Origin: an uncultured Bacteroidales bacterium
Lineage (GTDB): Bacteria; Bacteroidota; Bacteroidia; Bacteroidales; UBA932
Direction of reading: 5' to 3'
Length of the DNA: 45,720 nucleotides
Assembly: GCA_900320185.1 (NCBI GenBank)
Contig: ONRD01000016.1
Coordinates: 1 to 45,720, forward strand
Of the stretch, positions 39,808 through 45,720 are shown in pieces (position 1 is the stretch's first letter; each line of letters starts with the position of its first letter). Both the position numbers and the translations under genes were made by a program. The notes beneath the pieces were generated by a model. That model saw only the letters and a program-made list of their open reading frames with translations. It was not told where the DNA came from and did no database searches.

Positions 39808-41127
39808 TCAGAAATCCAGTTCCCTGCCCTGGTAGAAGTCCAGGAGTTTCGTTGCGTAGAGGAACTCGTAGCGAGCCCTGGAAAGGTCGGATTCGCTCCG
39901 CAGGAAGGCGTCCCGCGCTTCGTTGAATTCCGTGATGTTCGCCTTGCCGTTCTCGTACTTGGCGGTGACAAGGTCGTAGGACTCCTTGGCGGAGGCTTCC
40001 GCCTCCTTGCTCGACAGGAGCTTCTCCCTTGCCGCCACCGCATTGTAGTATGCTTGCTGGATTTCCTTGTACAGGGTCTTCCTGGTGTTCTCCAGCTGGA
40101 GCATCTGGTTCTTCCTGGACAGTTCGGCGGCGCGTACCTGGTTGCGGGTCTGGAAACCGTTGAATATGGGGACGGACAGGGTCAGTCCGAGGTACTGGCT
40201 GAAATTGTTCTTCATCTGGTCTGCGAACGAATTGGAAGGAGCGCTGCTCATCGTGTAGTAGTTGGAGCCGAATCCTCCGCTTGCGCTGATGCTGGGAAGG
40301 TAGGCTCCTTTCGCGATCTTGATCGCATATTCCGAAGCGTCCAGACGGAACTCTTCCGCCTTGACGGCAGGCTTTTCAAGCAGGGCATCCTCATAGATCC
40401 GCTCCGGGTCCGGAAGGATCGTGCCTTCCAGGTCGGTGACCGGCCTTATTATCGTAAATCCCTCAGGAGAAGGAAGTTCCAGAAGCTGGGTAAGGTCCAG
40501 GACGGCCAATTTGAGGCTGTTGAGGGCTTCCGTGGCGGTCAGGCGGCTCTGGCCCAGCGCAGCCCTCTGCTGGGCTACCTGCGCGGGAGACGCCTTCCCG
40601 TTTTCCAGCATCCCGGTCAGCCTCTCCACCTGCAAGGAGTCGATGGCGACCTGGTTGCGGGCCACGTCCAGCAACTCCATGTTGTAGAGTATCTGTACGT
40701 ACGCCTGCGCCACCGCCATGCTCACGTTCTCCTTCGCCCTTTCAAAATCGGCGGAGACTGCCTTCAGGTTGAGTTCGTCCTGCCGGATGGAGTTGCTTAT
40801 CCGCGACCCCTGGTAGACCGGCACCGAGGCGCCGAGGCTGAAACCTGTGGAAGTGGTGTTGGTGTTGGAATATGTGTTGTCCGCCGTCAGTCCGCGCCCG
40901 AAGGAGAAATTCTCGCTTGCGTTGGCGCTGACGGAAGGAAGCCTGCTGCCTTTCGAGGTGCTCAGCTGCAGTTCCTGCTGCTGCACCTGCAGCCCTTGCT
41001 GCTGAAGGGAGATGTTGTGCTCCAGGGCATAGCCTATGCAGTCGCGGAGCGACCACGGACCGTGTTCCTGGGCGGTGGCAACGGAGGCCGCCAGGAGCAG
41101 GAGGAGCAGTGGAAGAGTCTTTCTCAT
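39808..41127 (-). CDS. TolC-family outer-membrane efflux protein (439 aa)
   Basis: The signal peptide MRKTLPLLLLLLAASVATA precedes WSLRDCIGYALEHNISLQQQ, the typical start of the first outer-membrane-efflux repeat. Two long alpha-helical hairpin repeats (about residues 30-215 and 235-435) are separated by barrel strands (SFGRGLTADNTYSNTNTTST). The pattern RAKENVSMAVAQAYVQILYN and TRKTLYKEIQQAYYNAVAAR in the helices is characteristic. It forms the trimeric exit duct for the adaptor and ABC permeases encoded just upstream, and is last in the five-gene operon, 2 nt after the adaptor gene. Confidence 0.93.
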   Translation of the reverse strand: MRKTLPLLLLLLAASVATAQEHGPWSLRDCIGYALEHNISLQQQGLQVQQQELQLSTSKGSRLPSVSANASENFSFGRGLTADNTYSNTNTTSTGFSLGASVPVYQGSRISNSIRQDELNLKAVSADFERAKENVSMAVAQAYVQILYNMELLDVARNQVAIDSLQVERLTGMLENGKASPAQVAQQRAALGQSRLTATEALNSLKLAVLDLTQLLELPSPEGFTIIRPVTDLEGTILPDPERIYEDALLEKPAVKAEEFRLDASEYAIKIAKGAYLPSISASGGFGSNYYTMSSAPSNSFADQMKNNFSQYLGLTLSVPIFNGFQTRNQVRAAELSRKNQMLQLENTRKTLYKEIQQAYYNAVAAREKLLSSKEAEASAKESYDLVTAKYENGKANITEFNEARDAFLRSESDLSRARYEFLYATKLLDFYQGRELDF

Positions 41128-41129
41128 GG

Positions 41130-42230
41130 CTATTTCTTTTCGATTATCTGGTTGCCCCTGACCTTGTCGCCGGCTTTCAGCCCGGACTTGACCTCGATGT
41201 TGATGCCGTCGGACAGTCCCGTGGTGACCGGGGTCCGTACGTAGTCCTTGTCTCCCTTGGCGAGGTAGACGAAGGTGGAGTCTCCCTGGAACTCGAGGGC
41301 GCTCTCGGGGACGGAGACGACGCCTTCGACTCCTTCCAGCTGTATTTCGGCGTTCGCGCTGTAGCCCGACCTCACGGTCACGGAGTCTGGCACGATCACG
41401 GCTGCCTTGATCTCGAATTCGTTGGTCCCGTTCTTCTCCTGGGCTTTCGGGGAGATGAATTCCATCACGGCGTCGAACTTGAGGTCGTCGATGGCTCCCA
41501 CCGAAATCGTCATCGGACAGCCTTCCCTGACCCTTCCCACTTCGGTCTCGTCGATGTACCCGTCGAAGATCAGGTCGTTCATGTTCGCGACGGTGGCTAT
41601 CGTGGTTCCGTCATTGAAGGTGTTGCTGAGGATCACCGAGTTCCCGACCTTCACGGGGATGTCCAGGATAAGTCCGGTGATGGTCGAACGGACCAGCGTG
41701 GAGCTTGACTTGGCGTTGCTCCGGGACACTCCGTCCCTGACTACCTCGAGGGTCTCCACGGCGGCATTCTTCTCCTCCTTTGCCTGCTGGAGGGCCTGGC
41801 TGACCTGGTCGAACTCCTCGGCGCTGACGAGCTGCTTGTCGTACAAGGCCTTTTCGCGGTCGTAGTTGACCTGCGCCTGCTTGAGGTTTATCTCGGCAAG
41901 GCGCACCCTGCTCTGCGCGGAACTCAGGGAGCTCATCTCCGGGATTACCTTCACTTTGGCGATGACTTCTCCCTCGGAGACCATCTGGCCTGCCTCCTTG
42001 TACAGTTCGGAGATGATGCCGCTGATCTGGGGCTTTATGTTGACCTCGTTGCGCGGAATGATCTTGCCGGTCATCACGGAAGTCTTGTGGATGTCCTTGA
42101 TGGTGGCCTCGAGCTGCTCGTACTTGATCTCCTTCGGCCTGGAATTCTTCCAGAGCGCGACGAAGGTCCCGATGAACACCAGGGCGGCAAGCGCCAGGAT
42201 GATGTACTTGAAATTCTTCTTCATATCCAT
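41130..42230 (-). CDS. Periplasmic adaptor of an ABC efflux pump (HlyD/MacA family, 366 aa)
   Basis: An N-terminal anchor (about residues 8-27: YIILALAALVFIGTFVALW) is followed by the first lipoyl half (VMTGKIIPRNEVNIKPQISG). A helical hairpin comes next (about 95-165: LSSAQSRVRLAEINLKQAQV), then the second lipoyl half (STLVRSTITGLILDIPVKVG). Beta-barrel and membrane-proximal domains complete the protein (VPESALEFQGDSTFVYLAKG). It bridges the inner-membrane permeases and the TolC-like duct. The operon partners are the ABC ATPase and two permeases upstream and TolC downstream. The start may be two codons later (MKKNFKY). Confidence 0.93.
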   Translation of the reverse strand: MDMKKNFKYIILALAALVFIGTFVALWKNSRPKEIKYEQLEATIKDIHKTSVMTGKIIPRNEVNIKPQISGIISELYKEAGQMVSEGEVIAKVKVIPEMSSLSSAQSRVRLAEINLKQAQVNYDREKALYDKQLVSAEEFDQVSQALQQAKEEKNAAVETLEVVRDGVSRSNAKSSSTLVRSTITGLILDIPVKVGNSVILSNTFNDGTTIATVANMNDLIFDGYIDETEVGRVREGCPMTISVGAIDDLKFDAVMEFISPKAQEKNGTNEFEIKAAVIVPDSVTVRSGYSANAEIQLEGVEGVVSVPESALEFQGDSTFVYLAKGDKDYVRTPVTTGLSDGINIEVKSGLKAGDKVRGNQIIEKK

Positions 42231-42243
42231 TGTTGTTTCATTG

Positions 42244-43491
42244 TCATTCTTCTCTCATGGCATCCACGGGTTTGATCTCCATGGCCCTCATCGCAGGTGC
42301 GAGTCCGGCGAGGATGCCCAGTACCGCCAGCAGGAGCAGGACTCCGATGGCCGTCCAGAATCCGATCTGGAACGAGACCGGACCGTTCTCGGGGTTGGCC
42401 GAGACGATTTTCCCGACAAGGGAGAGCACCCCGGTCGAGACCAGGATCCCGAGCATGCCGGCGATTACCGTGAGTCCCACGCTTTCGGTGATGATCTGCG
42501 AGAGGATCATCTTCGGGGTTGCGCCGATAGCCCTGCGGATGCCTATTTCCGTGGTCCTCTCCTTGACGGTGACCATCATGATGTTGGAGACTCCTATCGC
42601 TCCGGCCAGCAGGGTGCCCAGGCCGACGAGGAGCACGAGGATGTTCACTCCCTTGAAGAGGTTGTCCACTATCGAGAATATTTTCTTGGTGTCCAGCATC
42701 ATTATGGCGCTCTTGTCCGTAGGGTCGAGGGAATGGCGCCTTGCCATCAGGTTGCGTATCTTTTCCTGCATTACCTGGGAGTCGGCTCCGTCCCTGACCG
42801 TGAAGCACATGATGTCGAACTTGCCGCCCCTGCGGTCCAGCTTGTCCATCAGGGTTGAGGGAATCACCACCGCCTGGTCGGAGTTGCCGTTGATGCTGAT
42901 GGCCGAGCGCCGACAGTCCACGCCGATGATCCGGTACTGCATATCCTTGATCTTGAGGTATTTCCCGCATGGGTCAGAGCCGTCGGGGAAGATGTTCTCC
43001 CAGACCCTCTTGCCGATCACGCAGACTTTCCTCTCCTGCGAGCAGTCCACCTGGTTGAGCCATCTTCCGAATAGCATCTCGGGAGTCTCGACTCCTGAAT
43101 ATTCATAGTCGAGTCCCTTGAGGTTCGCGGCGAAGTTCCTACCTCCGTAGGAAACGTCGCTGCCCCATGAACTCAGCATCGGGGTGACTATGCCGGCCTC
43201 GGGCACGAGGCTCTTGATTGCCTGGATGTCGCTCATGTCCATCGTCCACTGCCGGTCTCTCTTGAAGCCTCCGTAGGGCTTCGAGGTCGGCGCTGCGCCC
43301 ATAATCACCGCATTCGAGGTGAAGCCTTCGAAGTTCTTGCTGAGCATTGCCTTGAGTCCGTTGCCGGCACCCAGCATGACGAGCAGCATGAAGATCCCCC
43401 AGAATATCCCGAATCCGGTGAGGAAAGTCCTGCTGCGGTTCCTGGCGAGGGTGTCCACTATTTCCTTCAACCTGTCTATGTCGAATCGCAT
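42244..43491 (-). CDS. MacB/FtsX-family ABC permease, second copy (415 aa)
   Basis: This has the MacB-type layout: one N-terminal transmembrane helix (about residues 18-40: RTFLTGFGIFWGIFMLLVML), a large periplasmic domain (about 45-280), and three C-terminal helices (about 285-405) with the FtsX signature GAIGVSNIMMVTVKERTTEI and IRRAIGATPKMILSQIITES. The ATPase is a separate gene, unlike in fused E. coli MacB. It differs from the neighbouring permease, so the pair probably forms a heterodimer. The gene starts 2 nt after the first permease stop. Confidence 0.93.
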   Translation of the reverse strand: MRFDIDRLKEIVDTLARNRSRTFLTGFGIFWGIFMLLVMLGAGNGLKAMLSKNFEGFTSNAVIMGAAPTSKPYGGFKRDRQWTMDMSDIQAIKSLVPEAGIVTPMLSSWGSDVSYGGRNFAANLKGLDYEYSGVETPEMLFGRWLNQVDCSQERKVCVIGKRVWENIFPDGSDPCGKYLKIKDMQYRIIGVDCRRSAISINGNSDQAVVIPSTLMDKLDRRGGKFDIMCFTVRDGADSQVMQEKIRNLMARRHSLDPTDKSAIMMLDTKKIFSIVDNLFKGVNILVLLVGLGTLLAGAIGVSNIMMVTVKERTTEIGIRRAIGATPKMILSQIITESVGLTVIAGMLGILVSTGVLSLVGKIVSANPENGPVSFQIGFWTAIGVLLLLAVLGILAGLAPAMRAMEIKPVDAMREE

Positions 43492-43493
43492 GG

Positions 43494-44759
43494 CTACTTA
43501 CCCTCCCTCAAAGCTTCGATGGGGCGGACCCTGGCGCCCTTCCAGGCCGGGATGATCCCGGCTATCGTACCTGCGACGATCAGCAGCAGCGTGGCTTCGA
43601 CGGCTACGTCCAGGCCCACTCCGATGTCCTTGAAAATGTAGAGCTGCGTGAAGCCTACGTCCATGGGGTGCGACCCCAGGCTCTTGTCCATAGCCTCGTT
43701 GGCAAGCATCCCGAGTACCATTCCGATGTAGCCGAAGGAGGCCGTGATCACGATGCTTTCGGCGACGATCAGTTTCAGGATGGAAGCCGGCCTGGCGCCC
43801 AGGGCCTTCCTGATCCCGAATTCGTGGGTGCGTTCCTTCACCGTGATCAGCATGATGTTGGAAACCCCGACAATGCCGCTCAGCAGGGTCAGCATCCCCA
43901 GGATCCACAGGGCGGTTCGGATGATCCGCATTGCCTTGTCCATCTCCTGGTTCTGCATGTACATGTTCCACAGGTAGGTGGTCCTGGTGTCCTCGGGAGA
44001 GGCGTTGTGGAGGGTGCTCATGGCCCTTTTGTAGGCAGCTTCGAACTGTTCGTTCTCTTCCTTGGTCTCGAGACCGTGGAACTTGATGTCGAGGTTGTTC
44101 AGCCACGTCCCTTCTGTCTTCATCTTCCGGACCGTGGAGAATGGGGCATAGGAACTGTGTCCCCAGTCGCCTTCCTCGGCTTCGACGATTCCTACCACCT
44201 TGAAGGTGTTCGGCCCGAGGTTGATGTCCCTGCCGATTATCTTCGAGTAGTCCCGGTCGTCTCCGAGGAGCTGTGAGGCGGCTGAATTGTCGATGACTAT
44301 GCTCCTGCGGAACTGGTCCATGTCCAGTTTGTTGATGAACCTTCCGCCGATCAGTTTCAGCCAGTTGGAGGAGGCGAGGTATTCGGGGGAGACTCCGAAG
44401 ACCGTCGAGGAAAGGGCTTCCCGTCCGAAGGAGAGCGTGTCCGAGAAGGACACCGTTCCGTAGACTTCGTCGATCAGCGGGCTGAATTCCTTGCTGAAGG
44501 CCATGTCCCTGTCCGAGAATCGTATCCTGGTGTTCTCGCGCATTCCCTGGTAGGGGATGCTCGTGGAACCGGGATAGACCCTTATGATGCGGCGGATTTC
44601 GTCTCCGGCGTTGTTCATCAGGGCGTTCATCAGCCCGTTTCCGGACCCGATGAGGACGACGATGATGAATATTCCCCAGCTTACGGCGAACCCTGTCAGG
44701 GTCGTCCGCAGCTTGTTCTGCCGGAGAGTGCTCCATATTTCATGAATAAGTTCCAGCAT
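43494..44759 (-). CDS. MacB/FtsX-family ABC permease, first copy (421 aa)
   Basis: Same layout as the following gene: an N-terminal helix (LRTTLTGFAVSWGIFIIVVL), a periplasmic domain (about residues 45-285), and a C-terminal FtsX domain with GIVGVSNIMLITVKERTHEF and IRKALGARPASILKLIVAES. It is inferred to couple ATP hydrolysis by the adjacent ATPase to periplasmic export of a small molecule, peptide or lipid through the adaptor/TolC. The ATPase stop is 1 nt upstream, which suggests fixed stoichiometry by coupled translation. Confidence 0.93.
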   Translation of the reverse strand: MLELIHEIWSTLRQNKLRTTLTGFAVSWGIFIIVVLIGSGNGLMNALMNNAGDEIRRIIRVYPGSTSIPYQGMRENTRIRFSDRDMAFSKEFSPLIDEVYGTVSFSDTLSFGREALSSTVFGVSPEYLASSNWLKLIGGRFINKLDMDQFRRSIVIDNSAASQLLGDDRDYSKIIGRDINLGPNTFKVVGIVEAEEGDWGHSSYAPFSTVRKMKTEGTWLNNLDIKFHGLETKEENEQFEAAYKRAMSTLHNASPEDTRTTYLWNMYMQNQEMDKAMRIIRTALWILGMLTLLSGIVGVSNIMLITVKERTHEFGIRKALGARPASILKLIVAESIVITASFGYIGMVLGMLANEAMDKSLGSHPMDVGFTQLYIFKDIGVGLDVAVEATLLLIVAGTIAGIIPAWKGARVRPIEALREGK

Positions 44760-44760
44760 G

Positions 44761-45486
44761 TCACTTCAGCATTCCTGATTCCGATCCGAAGACGGTGGCG
44801 TCGTGCCTGCTGTTCTCCTCTATCTGTCCGATGACTCCGTCCTTGATGTGGATTATCTTGTTCGTGTAGTTTGCAACTCCGCTCTCGTGGGTGACCACTA
44901 TTATGGTCATTTTCTCCTGCTCGTTCAGTTCCTTGAGGAGTTCCATGATCTCGACGGAGGTCTTGGAATCGAGGGCGCCGGTAGGCTCGTCCGCCAGGAT
45001 GATGTCGGGCCTGGTAATCAGGGCGCGGGCGATCGCGACCCTTTGTTTCTGGCCTCCCGACATCTCGTTCGGGTAGTGCCCGGCCCAGTCGGTGAGGCCC
45101 AGCCTGCCAAGGTACTCCATGGCCCTGGAGTGGCGCTCGTGCCTGGACACTCCCTGGTAGAAGAGCGGGAGCTCCACGTTCTCTACGGCGGTCTTGAAAC
45201 CGATCAGGTTGTAGCTCTGGAATATGAACCCGATCATCTTGTTGCGGTACTCCGCAGCCTTCCTCTCGGAGAGGTCCTTGATGAGTTTCCCGTCGATGGA
45301 GTACTCCCCGGAATCGTAGTTGTCCAGGATGCCGAGGATGTTCAGGAGGGTGGACTTCCCTGACCCCGAGGCCCCCATTATGGAGACGAACTCGCCTCTC
45401 TCTATTCCCAGGTTGATCCCTTTCAGCACGTGCAGCGGCTGTGCCCCCTGATAGGTCTTGTTGACGTCTTTGAGCTCGATAAGCAT
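44761..45486 (-). CDS. ABC transporter ATPase (MacB/LolD-type, 241 aa)
   Basis: This is a complete nucleotide-binding domain: Walker A GASGSGKST (about residue 39), Q-loop FQSYNLIGF, signature MSGGQKQRVAIARAL, Walker B DIILADEPTGALD and the switch His in VVTHESG. The sequence NKTYQGAQPLHVLKGINLGI at the N-terminus is typical of MacB/LolD-like exporters. It powers the two FtsX-type permeases encoded next. First gene of the efflux operon, under a promoter with an overlapping operator-like palindrome. Confidence 0.95.
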   Translation of the reverse strand: MLIELKDVNKTYQGAQPLHVLKGINLGIERGEFVSIMGASGSGKSTLLNILGILDNYDSGEYSIDGKLIKDLSERKAAEYRNKMIGFIFQSYNLIGFKTAVENVELPLFYQGVSRHERHSRAMEYLGRLGLTDWAGHYPNEMSGGQKQRVAIARALITRPDIILADEPTGALDSKTSVEIMELLKELNEQEKMTIIVVTHESGVANYTNKIIHIKDGVIGQIEENSRHDATVFGSESGMLK

Positions 45487-45504
45487 GTTGCCCTTTATTA
45501 AATA

Positions 45505-45560
45505 AGTGTACTACATTATTAGTACACTACAAAGATACGCAGGTTTTTTTTATTTGCAAC
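45505..45560 (-). promoter_or_regulatory. Promoter of the efflux operon with overlapping palindromic operator
   Basis: On the minus strand GTTG (45557-45560), a 19-nt spacer and a perfect -7 box TATCTTTG (45530-45537) form the promoter. Directly downstream, covering the predicted start, AGTGTACTA (45505-45513) and TAGTACACT (45520-45528) form a perfect 9-bp inverted repeat with a 6-bp spacer. This is the size and position expected for a dimeric repressor site. No regulator gene is present in the window. Confidence 0.65.
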
Positions 45561-45720
45561 AACTTTCCGCAAATATTTAGCCATAAGTTTCGAAATCCTT
45601 CGCCTGTCCTGGCCGCTGCGCCTGTCTTTAAGGCAACGAATGGATTTCCGGGAATTTTTTTTCCGCTTACGGTTTCAAGGAATACTGCCCCTCGAAGTTT
45701 GAATATGAAACCTGTTTTTT
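45561..45720. other. Non-coding right edge
   Basis: This stretch has no open frame with coding character and several stops in all frames. It includes an AT-rich part next to the efflux promoter. T runs at about 45655-45662 and at the window edge (45715-45720) could belong to terminators of a gene outside the window, but no clear stem is visible. Confidence 0.4.

Overview
The window is a GC-rich stretch of a Bacteroidales chromosome, probably an uncultured gut or rumen lineage. The evidence is a SusC/SusD pair with its ECF sigma and FecR anti-sigma genes, discoidin-type DUF4959/DUF4998/DUF5000 lipoproteins, a type III glutamine synthetase, and several promoters of the Bacteroidetes form (TTTG, about 19 nt, TAnnTTTG). 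I see no tRNA, rRNA, CRISPR array or intact insertion sequence.

Layout. (1) 1-3250: the tail of an unidentified gene with a terminator, then a leftward operon of a YtxH-like protein, a holin-like membrane protein, a 77-residue protein and a Xaa-Pro aminopeptidase gene that is broken by a frame-shifting deletion. (2) 3251-5320: a rightward coiled-coil membrane protein gene directly abutting hemW. (3) 5361-28800: a leftward polysaccharide utilisation locus. The sigma factor and FecR come first, followed by SusC, SusD and two discoidin-type lipoproteins; a bidirectional terminator follows. Next comes an enzyme set: a Big2/TIM-barrel lipoprotein, a six-hairpin glycosidase-like protein, a GH92 alpha-mannosidase with an extra N-terminal module, a Big2/SGNH esterase-like lipoprotein and a DUF4838 protein. 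Two large unrecognised lipoproteins under their own promoter end the block. The GH92 gene points to alpha-mannosides (glycoprotein or yeast-type glycans), but the full substrate cannot be read from sequence.

(4) 28801-34782: a 440-nt leader region, then glnN, pyrG and purF, which are closely spaced or overlapping and look like one operon of glutamine synthesis and glutamine use. The leader contains a putative promoter, a 26-codon reading frame with eight Gln codons within eleven, and an 11-bp GC-rich hairpin. Two upstream segments could pair with the 5' arm of that hairpin. This is the layout of a translation-coupled attenuator responding to glutamine supply, and it is the most interesting feature of the window. 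(5) 34765-36027: a leftward dicarboxylate/amino-acid:cation symporter. (6) 36186-39739: a rightward GH9 plus NodB-like deacetylase fusion whose stop overlaps the start of a MetX-family acyltransferase. (7) 39808-45486: a leftward five-gene tripartite ABC efflux operon (ATPase, two MacB/FtsX permeases, adaptor, TolC), with a perfect 9-bp inverted repeat directly beneath its promoter.

An 85-bp element with 81/85 identity occurs twice, at 18875-18959 and 28893-28977, flanking the sigma/SusCD half of the polysaccharide locus.
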